The notes: generated by a model from the sequence alone, not told the origin. 64,000 nt of DNA from Ceriagrion tenellum (GCA_963169105.1 OY720633.1:156751780-156815779), one strand, 5' to 3'; shown: positions 34,170 through 47,600, counted from the stretch's first letter. Numbers and translations: made by a program.

Positions 34170-34590
34170 ACAGACAAAACGTTTAATATGAAACCGATAC
34201 AATGTGACAAAGCTAATATAATATTTATACATTTACGACGAAGAAGCTTTATTGTCACCGTTTTTGAAGCAGTTTAGTTGAAACTTGATGAAAAACTTAT
34301 TTTTTGTATTGATAATTCCGGTTTAAATATTCCACTCAATAATCAAACGAAACGAATAATTCGATCTTGTTAAGTATGGAATAATATCAATATACTTCGA
34401 TTTTAAGCTCGTTGGTATCCACAACACTGTTACATTGCCGCGTTGGGCCCTTTAGTGCCAATAGGAACTAGGGCGTACAGCATTCCCTTTCTTAGAAACG
34501 TGCGTTTATTCGTTTTTCTGGTAACATATAAAAAGATTGTGTATGCAACGTTTGATTGAAATCCAATATTTGTAACCAGTGTATAAATTT
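34170..34590. other. Nothing recognised
   Basis: AT-rich spacer between the foldback and the second direct repeat copy. Confidence 0.4.
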
Positions 34591-34591
34591 C

Positions 34592-34912
34592 CTATGTGCT
34601 TCTCCATTGATCTCGGACGCTTAGTCGGATAGTAACTTCACCTTGACGTTGAAGTCCCCTAACACTAGATTTCTTAGTCCCAATTTTCTTGCACCATGGA
34701 AAATATTGCCTCAACACCCATTCCTGGAGCCAGATTCCTCCCACTGTCAAGAAATACCGACCTTTTGCAAGTTCCAAGAGACGAATCCATCCCCTCATAA
34801 ATCCTTGGAGCCCGCTACGGAAGAAGAGGCATGCTCTTCTAAGATAAAGACCACCGACGTTTGACGTGACTTTTTTGGGTGATCTTTGGAGGCTTGCAGA
34901 CCGCTCAAACAA
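34592..34912 (-). other. 106-codon open frame overlapping direct repeat copy 2
   Basis: The frame's C-terminal third comes from the dispersed repeat (34594-34690); the homologous copy at 33384-33480 is also open in this phase (minus frame 33314-33496) and encodes a similar peptide (SIRGLLRQ / SVRGLQRQ, then IRLSVRD.WR). Conservation of an open phase across two diverged copies is weak evidence that the repeat was once coding. No family is recognised. Confidence 0.35.
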
Positions 34913-34914
34913 GA

Positions 34915-36140
34915 CACTAAATAAAAGTATAAAAATTAAACCCTCATCTCACACATATCGTTCAAACGCAGCGTGTGCGCGTGACCTAGGAACTTTTCTA
35001 GGTCATTGAAGTCCTTCGAGGAGGACGTTAAGAATACCCATTCCCTAAGAGTCTATTTGTGCTTGTCATATTTAGTTGACTAGGACGCCTGGAATGGGAA
35101 CCTCGAATACGTTGGATATAAGGGTCTATATTTCAACACACGAGCAATTTTTTCTAGTGACTGATTACTTCGCATGCACAAAAACCTTCTCTGAATTCTA
35201 TGCGATGTAGATGTATTTGTGAGAAAAATATGCACCTGTTGCGATATTTTTAAACATAAAGCTTAATTTTGATTTTTAATTCATATTTGTATAAAACTAT
35301 TAAGAACTTGCACTAGAACTCGCTATAAAGACCAATGAGCACTTCCAACTCTATTTGGGCCATCACATAAATAATGAGTCCCTAATGGATATAAGAGCAC
35401 GAAATAACCGGGTACTCAGTTAATGCCTTACATTCTTCGTCAAAACTTGAAGTCACAAAAATTATAGCTATTAATATTGGTTCTAGTCACCCTGATTATA
35501 CCTATGGGCATCGATATCAAAGTTCGTGTATACGCGACACTCGTATCACTAAGTGAACCTCATGTTTCCACCTCCATCGTTTTCTTTCGAATATTTAACT
35601 TAATTTTCCCCTTCAAGCAGCTGCAGTTACTTTGGCAATCTACAGGCTATCTCTAGGCTATCTCAAGTATTTTTATCATAGTTGATTTTTTTCAGATTAT
35701 CTGGTCAATAACCACTTTTAGTGGCAATTGTATTTTTTTGTTGCTTCCAGATACATAGAAAAATTTACTTCATCATTTTCAATGGTCCCATTCATATCCT
35801 CTTTCTTGCAAAGTTTTATAGTATTATATACCGTACTCTTTATGATTTAACTTTGTCCTCAATATTTGAAATTGTAATTACAATGTATCCTAAGCAAGTA
35901 AGTGAGCCGGTTTGGAGCTAAACGTAAATCTTATACCGGCTTAGCACAGTGCTTTATGCTCTTCATTAAATTTCAGACCGGCAGAGGCCTACTATTATTT
36001 GACAGATGTTTTTTTATGTATGACAGCAGTAAAGTTTCCAAATTCCAAATTAAACTCAGTTCAACTTTGTGGAGTTCCATGTTTATTGGTTTAAATAGCT
36101 TAAACACTCTACTTGTCAGTTTGCAGATCAATGTATAGCA
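34915..36140. other. AT-rich stretch, nothing recognised
   Basis: Only featureless frames (35721-35921, 35902-36138 plus). Confidence 0.4.
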
Positions 36141-36144
36141 CATT

Positions 36145-36208
36145 GCAAATTTCGATGCCTACCATCATCTTCAGGTACTCATTAACCACTGTGAGTGAGC
36201 ACCTGAAG
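36145..36208. repeat. Small head-to-head inverted motif, hammerhead-like on the minus strand
   Basis: ACCTGAAG (36201-36208) is the exact reverse complement of 36169-36176, and inner bases also pair in part. On the minus strand 36176-36145 reads CTGAAGA, T, GATG, loop GTAGG, CATC, GAAA, so it has the CUGANGA, helix II and GAAA order. It lacks a good GTC site. The layout, two such heads facing each other, copies that at 34034-34124. It may be a distant relative or coincidence. Confidence 0.35.
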
Positions 36209-36220
36209 TAGCATCATCTT

Positions 36221-36378
36221 CTGTAAAAGTTATTTTTACTAATTATTGAAAATACAAACTCCTCTTAACTTATCAGTAAAACTCAGAAGTTCCACACGAT
36301 GAATATATTATCTATCATATAATCTATAATAATGAGTATATCATGAATATTCTTGAACTTCAATTATTTACCACGGAA
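36221..36378 (+). repeat. Dispersed repeat, copy 1 (inverted partner at 42864-42988)
   Basis: Matches the reverse complement of 42864-42988 at roughly 85 percent, starting CTGTAAAAGTTA and sharing AATTATTGAAAATACAAAC and ATCATGAATATTCTTG. Copy 1 has about 30 extra bases near 36310-36340. It begins right beside the head-to-head motif. Family unknown. Confidence 0.75.
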
Positions 36379-36379
36379 T

Positions 36380-39300
36380 AATTCATCTTCTTACTATCTA
36401 TGAATATTAAAGAAACCATTCCAGAGAGAGAAAAAATATTTTTGATGTAGCTTTAACCACAAAAAAATGGCTAAAAACCAGAAAAAATAAAAATGGACAC
36501 AAAGAGGTGTAACAAATGATCATGTCACCCGTTTTTCAAGTATTTTCTTCGAATTCAGATATTCATAGAAACCGTTTCTTTGGTATCTCACATTTATATC
36601 TCATATTTCGTTCTTTTCCACTAAAGTAGAATAAACCCGGAGTCAACTGTAATCATGACTAAAGAAGAAAAAATTGTTTATGACAACTCTTTGAGATTCA
36701 GATGATAAAGTAAAGCAATACATTATGAGGCGAGGTTGGCCCTAGAACACAATAATTAGTAAATTACAGTGTACGAACAGTGAACAGTGAATTATGAACA
36801 GTGTTAGTGAAATAATAAGATAGTACTAATGAGTTAAAGATTATTGATGAATAAAATTTTCAATTAGCAAAGCAAATACGAAACACATCAATTTCACGTT
36901 CCTTCTGAACGTATGCGATATCTTTCCCTCTTTTGTAAGCTGCAAATTAACTTGATATACCAAATGGGGCATCCTAAATTTCTCCTTACAACCTACGATT
37001 AGTTGCAGGCATTTTTGAATGATCTTTTTTGGGAACCTTACCTTATCACCTTATCCAAAAACATGAAAGATAAAATGATAGAAATCTCAGTAAGGTGACT
37101 TCTCACATAAACTGACATCGTCCCTGCCAATCCAAACCTCAAATAGGACCCACATATTTCAATAACGAGGTTTCAGAGCATTACAATACATATTTACAGT
37201 ATATTAACGAATTGAGAGGCTTAACGCTACATTTTTTATGAGGTTAATAGGGCTGCCAGCTTGGTGGTTCTATCACACCTCTTCGAGGCACTCATGCACT
37301 ATGAGTCGGTAGTTATGCGCTAAAGCAAGGTCCACGGAGTAACTAGGTCACATGCACTGAATGTCATCTGAAAAGACTTTTCATGGCACAGCATGGAAAT
37401 TCCTCGACTACCTTAACGTTAGGCCAAGGGCATATTTTAACATCGGTTTACTTTGGACGGATAATCGATCCGGAATAAATACATGCTTCAAAAAAAGGAG
37501 GCAGGGAAATGCCTCGAAGATGACATCCCCGGGGCCGTGACTTGAATTTATTCCAGCTTGGTTTTACTCTCCACACCGAGTATTCAAAAAGTATTATCAT
37601 TTAATAGTAATCATGCCACTCTTCCTCGTGATAATAATAATTTATCTTGAGAAAAATACTTTAAAATTAAGAACCTAAAAATTAAAATAAATACACCCAT
37701 ATCCTCTTGCATCAATATATGCGCTTGGACATCAAATCATATCAAATAACAGACGCAGTTACTGCAAATACAGACTCCTGGATTTGAACGAAAACATTTC
37801 AAAAAATGTTCTGGGATTTTTAAATGCATATTAAGAATAGCATGGATGCGGCTCCGAACAGGTAGAATGAGGCACAAAGTTTTATTGAAATAATACACTC
37901 GTCAAACTTAGTTTTTAACCAGAGTTTCTGACAATATTTACATTTTCTTAAAATCGCGAGCAAATAAAAACGCCAGCAAATATTAAGAAAGAGCATATGC
38001 TAGTTTAAGGAAAGTTTTTCTCGTGACATTTTCAACATATTCAAGGTATTCAAATTATTGTTGAAAGCTTTTATGCCAGGCTCTTGCCCACGCTAAATGA
38101 CAGCCATCTGTTTTGGGACTAATACAAATTTAATACAATTAAGATCCACAAAGACTCGCGTGGCATCCATTTTCATATCACCTATGAAATAAAATTACCT
38201 GTCATCTTTCAAGGTTCATGAGTTTTTCTAACTTAAAGCATGCTTAAACAATTCGCAAAACCAACTGAGGGTCACAGAAGAGATGCCATTTGCGTGTAAA
38301 AATGAGATGTCCCCATTACGGGTTTCAAACATTAGAAAAATAGAAAAATATTCACTGATTTTGCATGCAAACATTTCTAGTCGAACATCTTTTTAATTAC
38401 TCAAACTGCAACGAAAAATTTAATAGAATTGTATGAGGTATTCTATAGGACATTGGTCACAAATCTTGGGGAAACTTAAAATTCTTCAGGAATGAAAAAA
38501 AGCCCTACGGATTTAAAAATTAAGTAGTCTTCAAAAAATAAAAGGTATGATTAAAAATACAAGCGCATTTTGTCGTTGATGGCATATCGGCAGGAGTTTT
38601 TGAGCACGTATAATCCGTCGCAAAATGTAGCCACGGCCCTCAGCACAAAAAAACAGCATTGTTTGCTCAATACAGTCATGCAGAAAGCAAGTTTACCAAA
38701 GGAAGTCGAATTTCCTAAAGTTTCAGCAGCATTCAACGCTTAATATGTAAGAGCAACCATTACCACAGAAGTGAAGTAAATTATAAACGTAGATATACAT
38801 TGCATATTCAAAATAAATTTATAACAAGAAGAAACTTTGAGTGGCCTAGGGAATGATCAAGTACCCAGGCCGTGAGAATAATGTACAGGTAATCTAATAT
38901 TTTACTGACGATCCATATCGAATTTACTGTGCGGTAGAATAAAAAATGCTGGTTTAATTATTCAAACGTTAGAATCTATGAAATAAAAACAAATAGTCAA
39001 GTTATCCCCACTGTGTAAATTTCATGTTAACAATGTTTTCTGGCCTTAAAAATCAATTAATGGACGGAACAAAGAAACTAACGGTGACAATTTGACAAAG
39101 ACGTACATTAGAATTGTTAGATGTTCATAGTAAGTAACGCACCAGTTCTGTTGTTTTCATATAGTTAATTCTGTTGGATCTGTTTTACTTTACTTATACA
39201 GTTTTAGGTACCTCCTTTTTACAATCCAAATTCGTGGTACATTTTAGCATTTTTAGAGCAAAATAACATTTTTTTAATGGCGCTCAGGCATATTTAGATT

Positions 39301-40385
39301 TATTTGATAAGCTAATTTTGAAAATGTAACGTACGCCTATCAAAATATTCAAGGTTTAAAATGAATATTCGTTTTCGCATAGAAGTAATGTTCCACATCC
39401 TCTGCCTGAGAACTGTTTTGTTACATTATGACTAAGTAGTAAACGACCATTATGATAATGATTAAGGTGGAAAAGATTGCACATTTACCCAATGTGCGGA
39501 CACTGTTAACACAACAGAATAACCATATAGTAATATACATTACTCTGATAATAGCATATAGAACTAGTAAGTGGCGGGATTCCAAAATTTATTGCAAATT
39601 TCAAGGATTAATTATCTTAAAAGTTGAGAAAAATAGCCTGATACAAATATCTCATAACGAGGAAGAAAGGTTCAATATGTGCACAGAAAAAAAATTTGTA
39701 TATTTTCCTGACATGAGAATGCTTGAGAATATTCCTCTACCTTAGTGAAAAGTTATGAGGATATTCCTCATTTCTGAAGGGAAATGATAGTTTAAGATTT
39801 CACGAGGAGAAATCTCACAGAAGACTGGAGCAAACTCGCTGCGTCAAAGGCCGCTTTCAACGAAAATTTTCTCGATCAAAATTACCATGAATTTATAGGT
39901 AATCTCAAACAAAATCAACCGAGAGAATAGCCCTTCTTTCAGATAAGCATGGGCGTTTATCGTGTATACAAATGTGATTCTGAGGGAGGGTGAAATTTTG
40001 GCAAGTCAATTTTTGAGGAACATCGATCTCCTTGAGATGCTTGAATACCCAAGTGAGTCTGGGTCGGGATTCAGATCCTTAAAACCATAATCTAGTCGCT
40101 CTTCAGAAAGAGACAAAGCGGCACATCAAAAACCTCTACCCAAGTCAAGGAAAGGTGTCTCACGTAATCACAGCACCAGCACCAGTTGGAAATGTAATTG
40201 CATTCGATATAAGGAATCCTTTTTGACTACGCCAGATTCAGGAAGATGAAGTAATTTTTCCTAGCGTTGGAAAGAAGATACCACCGCAGAATGAGCTGAT
40301 GTCACCACTGCTTAATATATCCCAAAAATCAAATTTTGTTCATCTCCTCCCTTCTATGGAAAATTTTAGACCAGACTGAGAGTCC
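36380..40385. other. Mostly AT-rich, nothing recognised
   Basis: A patch of more balanced composition lies at 37235-37560 and another at 39770-40330, without recognisable frames. Frame 39452-39745 (97 codons, plus) resembles no family. Confidence 0.4.
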
Positions 40386-40390
40386 TCATA

Positions 40391-40727
40391 GGTGTTCCTG
40401 TATAAAGCATTAAATGTATAAGAGCACATGAATGAATAAACGAACAAGCAAAGGATTCATATTTCTCTTCTGTATTGTTACTGTTGTGCACAGCAAAGTT
40501 ACAAAATATATTGCGTTGCAATTATCGTCATATTTCCCTTAGACCTAGCATATGACTGAGTTGCGAGAGAATCAACATAGGTTTCCTGTATACAGCATCA
40601 AATAAGTAAGAGCACATGAATTCATTAAAAAACCAGCAAAGGTGTCATCTTTCTCCTCTATGTTGTTTTCGTTGTATACGGCAAAGTTACATATAATATT
40701 GTGTAGCGATTACCGTGATATTGTTCC
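40391..40727. repeat. Diverged tandem duplication, period about 189 bp
   Basis: 40391-40540 and 40580-40727 share, in order, AGGT..TCCTGTATA, TAAGAGCACATGAAT, CAGCAAAG(G) and CAAAGTTACA, at roughly 78 percent identity by eye. No third copy was seen. No coding content. Confidence 0.7.
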
Positions 40728-40729
40728 AT

Positions 40730-42860
40730 AAATATAAAAAATGCAGTCTTTTGAAATACCATGACGGTTGAAACAAATGCCGGAAAGGGATAATAGAAAT
40801 TTTTACCACCATATCGTCTAAAAAATTAAAACTATTGCAATATTGTAAAGTTATTAGTTATTTGTGAAATTTATTACATTCTTCTGTTTTAACCATGGAA
40901 GAAAATATATCTATCGACTGTAAAATTATATGTTTTGAGACTACATTTTTATTTACATGCGCATGACACATTTAGTGTGGTATGCTGCCTGCTATCTGCC
41001 GTTGTACGGAAATCATATCTAACAAACAATCATTAAGAACCATTTTGCAACGGAAACTGTGTTTTTTCTTTAATTTCATTGGAAGGGTATCCATTAATAT
41101 ATTTTTAATCAATTAAAGAAGAATTAAATCATCATCAACAACAGGAAAGCCAGTGTTTTCGCTTCATAGGAAAGAAAGCGGCGATATTTTTTCTCAGTAA
41201 TACGTGCAGTATCATTTAAAAATAAATATAAATAATAATCGTTATATAAATAAGTTTAAATTCAACCATCTACATTATTTGCAATAATACTCCCATGAGT
41301 GAAAAATGTACACACAAAGATACTCCGTCAAACTTTCTGTTTTCTGCAAATGTTTTTCTTTGCCAATGTTGAAAACGGTGAATATAATTTTCCGGTCCTG
41401 CCTTTCGGAAAAGATTGGTTCACAAGCGCATTTTATTTTACGTTTAACAACTTCAAAGAGCTTTCAAAAATATGAATATGAAGAAAAACCTCTCGGCTTG
41501 AATCTAAGTTATTGAATTGCTAAACGCAAGGAATTATGGAGATTTTAGCTACGACAAGTAAATAATGAAGAAAAAGACGCTATTTGCCGACTAGGCCATT
41601 TTAATTTTTCTCTGAATCGAAACACATTATTTTGAGGTCACACGAACACATTATTTATTACACACGAGTTAACCCTTTCCGTACTCATCGAAGTTTTGCA
41701 GGTAATTTAATTCTAATAAGTTTCAAGACATGAATATATCCTTCCCCGGCACTTATCAATGGTATATATTTATATCTCTAGCTATACAATGAAAATCCAC
41801 ACGAATATAAAAGTTAAGGTGCAATAATCATCTAATATTAGAAATGTTCACATAAAGAAGTCACCGAAAAATTAGCGCTAAAGTCGCCAGAATAAATGTT
41901 CGCCTCGCGAACATACCCAATAAATAATAGAACTGCCTCCAAGACCGGCAAAAATTTACTCAAATTAAGTCATCAGGAAAATAAAAGGAATAAAAGCTTC
42001 TCGAAATAATCAACAAAGCGATAAAAAATGCCTTAATAGAAAGACAGCACTGAACTGAAATTTCAAAAACATCGTCAAAACGAGTGTTTCAGAATGTTCC
42101 GAGCAATCTGAAACTCTACCCCGATGCATATCATCATGTTGATAGTCTATTTCATGAAATGCTATTGCTCTAACAATGCTGAAGTATATAAATGTAGTCC
42201 AGCATATTTACTAAAATACCAACTTATCTCAATCTTCCAACCATTTCAGTGTTTTTGTTAATCAATATCAAAAATAATGTCAAAATGTTTAAAATACAAG
42301 ACAGGAAATAATTATTTGGTCATTTATTATTGAAAGATGTAATTCCTAACACGGTGAATCACTTTTAATCCGGCTCTTTTGGAAACTCAAATATTCACTG
42401 TATATTTTTTCTTATTTGTTTATATAATATTGGTACTTCATTATACAATGTACACCGGTATAATATATGATCAAGATTTGATATCTATCCTTGAAGCCAG
42501 ACGCATTCTTATTTAAGTTTCGTTTCATTAATTTTGATGTTACATGAGAGATGAATGAGCCGGGCTATACAGTTCGACAACCTTAAGAATTGCAGTCTCG
42601 AAGTAAAGGTAAAATATTTTGCACCAACCTTGGTGGATCACTCGCACACAAATTTGGCCATGCACTCAAACACGGAATCCATATGAGTAACTCATTCTTC
42701 GATTATCTCTGTCGTAGTAGCAATTCCATTAACATGTAACAAACAATCGCATCCTATCGTTGAATTTCCTGATCTATGGCATCCATATCCTTTTAAAGCA
42801 ACCATTATAAGTGAATCCATACTTGATGGTGTGACAGAATTTGTGAGAGAAAGAGCCATC
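40730..42860. other. AT-rich stretch, nothing recognised
   Basis: No frames or repeats of note. Confidence 0.45.
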
Positions 42861-42863
42861 ACG

Positions 42864-42988
42864 TTCCGTGGGAAAGAGCAAGAATATTCATGATATTCAC
42901 ACTATATTCATCATGTGGAAGTTCTGAGTTTTACAGATAGGTTAAGAGAAGTTTGTATTTTCAATAATTGGTAAAGTAACTTTTACAG
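42864..42988 (-). repeat. Dispersed repeat, copy 2
   Basis: Reverse-complement partner of 36221-36378; the two lie 6.5 kb apart in inverted orientation. Confidence 0.75.
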
Positions 42989-42989
42989 C

Positions 42990-45220
42990 AAGTTAGAGAT
43001 TCTAATTACAAATATTATCTGGACGAAGAGTTTGGCTCATTTTTTCTCGTCTGATATTGAAGGAAATTTTAAAAAAGCCTTAACAATACATTAAGAGTGT
43101 CAATTGTAAGTATCGAAGATTGAACATACGTTTCATCAGTCAATCGACACAGGGTTTTTCAGCGGCAAAATACTAGTATCAAATTATAATTTAAAAATAG
43201 CATGTAAAGTGGATATGTATTTTTAAAAAAGTAGGATTAAAAACGATCCACTGAGCCAAAAATTACATTAAGCCCCCTTAAATGACCAAATAAATATTTT
43301 CTCTCGTTCATTTTAAATATTTTGATTGGCATATATATTTCTAGAAGTATTTTATTAGTGAAAGAGCTTATTACCTCAGAAACGTAGGTTCACCGCGAGA
43401 TCCACCATAAAAGTGGAGATGTCCAGCAAATACTTCTACATCTCCATGTCACGTTCACAATGGCTCGACCGTTTTGAGGAAGTTTATCTTCTCAAACCCG
43501 GAGAGTGGAAGAAAGAAAACTCTTTCTCTATTTCAGCGCTTTTGACTGGAAAATTGAAGATTGAAAATGAAATCAGGAAGCAGCGCAAACACTTTTACTC
43601 TTTTAGGACAAAAATAAAAATGCCATTTAACATTAAAAAAGATTGGTAGTGATCTGAGAATTGACAAAAAGCGTCTTGAGCTTCTCAGACAAATATTTTG
43701 CTATTTTACGTTTCACGCTCGTCCTTACATTCACAACCATCTTTGAATATACGAAAAAAATTCCCCATGGTCATTATCAGACCCAAGCAGTCCAGAGAGT
43801 ATCCTACTAGTGTTTTGCATCACGTTCAACGTCTCATTAAGCGGGCGCATATTAATGAGAATATTTTTGTACTTACGCCATATATGAGCTCCCCGAAGCC
43901 GAATCTAATACTTACTGAGCGTCATATTGGCTACAGTATACTTGTCAGTCCTACTGCGGCAAAAATAATCATTCAGACGCAGTAACGAGAAGAATACCCC
44001 AGACAGAAAAAAAGTAAATGAAGATTAATGCTCAAATGGGTGTTGCTTTTAGCGACATATTTAAGTTTATTTAATTTACTTTTCAGTTCGCTGTATATCA
44101 CACTTGAATGAAGAAATTTATGATTCGCCATACAGTAAAGGTATGCCCAAATGGAAGATGATTTCGTAATTGCATAGGCATAAAATGATAATCACAAACT
44201 ACAGTTTTTTTAGTTAAAGTTTACAGATAACCACAAACAACAGAGACAAACTAGCTTTTTATTAATTCACCCTCATCATATTATAGAATAAAATTAAATT
44301 TGAAAGATTCAATAGCGGGAAATTAATATTCTGTTGTCAAGGAATCAGCATAGTAATAGTTTAATATGCATAAATTAGTTACTTGTGTGATGCCAATTTC
44401 TTCTAAGCATCCTGCTTTTTCATGGTGAGATATATAATAAGAGAAAAGTAAACTCCCGATGTTTAAAAATATTCTAGAGAAAGGAAAGAAGTAAGTAGAA
44501 AAAAATAAGGTAAATATGAGCTCCTTCAGTCTGCCATGAAAGTAAACTGTCTGTAGACATGTTAATGAAAACGCCTGTAGTCGAGGTGAATTTGGAAACA
44601 GAGTTTTTTCATTAATTTAAAGGTTTAAAGGCTCTGATAGTGATTCATGGCATTATTTTAAGTTACTGATCATTTAAAAAATAAACTTAATGGAGAAAAA
44701 TGTCACTCTGTATTTTAGTGAGAGTGTATTTGAAATTTGACTCGAAGAATTAATTTGGATGTCTCCTTGCTGTTCTCCTTTCTTTTTGGGCTCACAAAAA
44801 TGAAAGTACTTCATCTATTACTCTTTAGCCCTTCATCTACACAAGGCGTGTTGTTCTATGGTGAGTCGTTGGTACGCAACAGTAGCACTTGTTAGAGTCC
44901 ACAGCGGCCTATGATACATACAATTTTTTCTCGATGAAAACCATTTGGACGAGATACACGTGTACGTTTTTCTACCCAGTCAAAGGTTCCTCAGAGATGC
45001 TCCAAATAATTCAACTATACTTTGAGGGTGAATAAATAAACCAGTCACAGTATTTTGATTGGTAAAATTGATGAAAAACAAGGTAAAATTGATCTGACAA
45101 TGACACTCGACATGGGCAATCTTCCACGTAAACAGACGACATTCACGTCGGCTCAGTGCCCGGTCCTTCAGAGGGTGCATGGAAATCGTCCGTTTACATT
45201 CAGAGGGAAGATATCTCACG
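42990..45220. other. AT-rich stretch, no assigned gene
   Basis: Plus frames 43413-43649 and 43698-43985 (78 and 95 codons) sit in a slightly GC-richer patch but show no known domain. The upstream part of the mariner remnant may begin inside 44840-45220, where I could not recognise it. Confidence 0.4.
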
Positions 45221-45228
45221 AGGAATAA

Positions 45229-45620
45229 CAATCAATAAAAATTTATGAAGAAGCTCTGAAGAGGTTCAGATACGAAATAATGCAGAAGAGGTCAGAGATT
45301 TGGTGGAACCAGAGTTACATGCTGTCCCACAACTCCGTGAGGGCTCACACCTCAGTCTGTGAGCAAATGTTAGCCCAAAAACGAGACGAGTAGTCTCCAA
45401 TCAACTCATTTCTCCAGATGTGGCTCCGACAGACTTTATTCTCCAGCCAAATTTGACATAGACTACAAAATAACGTTGATAAGACCCTAATCGATGACAT
45501 TGAGAGAAATTGTGGCAAGGAATTTAAAATCATTACATATTACTAAGCAAGCCTTCAAGGCAGAGGAAGTTGGCAGAGGGTGTTGAGACAGTTGTAATTA
45601 AGGTGACTTACAGGCATTTA
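45229..45620 (+). pseudogene. mariner-type transposase C-terminal fragment
   Basis: The frame from 45229 runs 51 codons to a stop at 45388, reading YEEALKRFRYEIMQKRSE, then MLSHNSVRAHTS. This matches the YCETLKRLR...KR and L.HDNARAHT blocks of mariner transposases, with Asn replacing the second catalytic Asp. After a frameshift SPDVAPTDFIL (45411-45443) matches SPDLAPSDF, carrying the third catalytic Asp. IDDIERNCGKEF (about 45484-45520) resembles the C-terminal region. Stops and frameshifts show a dead copy. Terminal repeats were not found. It differs enough from the copy at 47813-48520 to be another lineage. Confidence 0.75.
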
Positions 45621-45624
45621 ACTT

Positions 45625-46730
45625 CATCGGACACCTTTTTATTTACGTCCCTACTTTAAAGAAAAGGCGTTGCTGATGAAATAGCATTATCAATTGAAGA
45701 CTACTAGAGAGTACTGCATGTGAGATGAAGTACCAAACGGTAGTACTTGTTTTATAAATTAGAAATTGAGAGAGAGGATGATTACAGTACCCTTAATATG
45801 AATGCTATAGAAAAATCACACGAGTGAAAGACGGATAAATATTAGAGTGGCTAATATCCGGTGAGTCCAGATGAAATTCTTGGTGCATTTGTCACAGAAT
45901 GGTAAATTTCTCAGTACTTGAGGCTTCACGGGAGACATCGCTACAATAAGACACGTTCTCTTCCCTTGAAATGTTACAGAAACATTTATGTTTATTATGT
46001 AAGCGTGAGAACTGCTCGTGCTCTACATTTAATGGTGTATCAATTCTAAGGCTTCACCCTTCCCTAAATAACGAACTATCCTCTTTATTAGGTATTGAGC
46101 TTATGCCTGGGTCTTCCTCTGGAGATGTTCCCTTTATTTAATGCTCTACTCTAGCCTTAGAATTATTCACGCCGTACGCTAAAATATCGAAGGCATTTTA
46201 CTGGTAAAATCATATTAAACTGAGTAACCTTCACTGAGCAGTCGTCAGGCCTCGTACTTCTTGATTTAAAATGTGATGTTTTTAATATTTTTTCTCAAAT
46301 GACCTGATAATATAGTGCTGTTTTATTAATCATTGTGGGAGAACTGTTAGAGTATACTGGATGCGATTATTTAACTCACAGTTCATTGTTTTCCCTTTTC
46401 TAAGTCTCCATTATTTTTTAAAGTCCTCGGTACAATACTTTCCCAATAAAGAAACACGACCCAGGAAATAGGGTCAACGCTAAAGGGTCACATATGCACT
46501 CGATCTCTTACTATAATTTTAACTCACAAGTTATCATCTAACTGCCGGCCTAAGGAAAATCAGTGTACAAATACACTCATCATTTTCAAATTCAATGGAC
46601 CTCATGCCATCACAAAAGTCGAAATATAAGCTACAATATGAATAAGTGGACATATTTACTAATACAGATGGCTTCAAAAAGCTCAATCGTCGAGAAAAGT
46701 TACCCGGTAAAAAAAAAAGAGAATTAGAGA
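45625..46730. other. AT-rich stretch, nothing recognised
   Basis: No family-like frames or repeat boundaries. Confidence 0.45.
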
Positions 46731-46739
46731 GTTTTGGAC

Positions 46740-47600
46740 GACCAAGAGGGTATTTGCCCTGTTTCACGGCGGCGTGATCGGCAATCTAGGAATGTGATTC
46801 CATTGGGATGAGCAAGGCTTTCCACGGTGCGTATATTGGTCGGCAATGGGAGGGAAGAGGCGAAGGAGGCGTATGGCGTTGGCACGGCGAACGGTGGAAA
46901 TTGGCGTGACAAGGTAATTCCATCGGCGAGCGACAAACCGAGTGTGGCCTCGATGTAGTGGGTTCGTAAATGTGGAATGGGTCGGAGGAAGAGGACATGA
47001 GAGGGTTGGTGGTTTGGAGGAGAGACTGCTAGGTGGCTGGGGAGGAGGAGGGAGTATCATTCTGACGATGACGCAGTTGGAAAACTCGTCTGTATCCAAC
47101 TGGAAGTGTCTTCGAGATTTCAGCAGAGGGAGGTCCTCAACTTCCCTGACAGAAAACGATGTGAAATTTTGTCCCAGAGAAAGATATTGGCGGATTTGGT
47201 GAGCAAGATGTGGTTAGAGAATTGAGGATGAAAGTGGCGGATGGAATAGCCGCGATGAGAGGCACCCTCCAGAAAACGAGTCAGGCTTCCCACTTTTGGA
47301 ATAGATTCGTTCTTTCCAACAAACTCGCTATCGACGCGCAAGGGTTCGGAGGGAAGTGAGCGACGAGATGGGGGAGAAGTGACTATGTTAAATACATTCT
47401 CCAAGATCGACGGCTCTAACCGGTTCGATCTACCAGCGTGAGCATTAAAGTAAACTGCCAACGTAAATACAGAGCTACGATGGTGAGTACGCCATGCCAT
47501 CCTATTTCTTTCCTTCCGTAGACAGAAATCCCTAGGAATAGCGGCATTAATATTCACACTACCCAGCAAACAGCCGCGAGGCATGGAGCATATAAACATA
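46740..47600. other. GC-rich island with long minus-strand frames
   Basis: The plus strand is G-rich (46980-47060: many GGAGG and GGTTGG runs), giving a Pro/Ser-rich minus frame (46764-47099, 111 codons, with a PPPPQPPSS run). A second minus frame, 47120-47599 (159 codons), contains no recognised domain. Neither shows codon or motif evidence for a known gene. Candidate interpretations are a promoter/5' exon region or an old GC-rich repeat. Confidence 0.4.

Noticed and set aside
47120..47599. 159-codon minus frame as a gene
   Set aside because: No domain, no start context, GC-rich island with open frames in neighbouring phases and no partner exons.
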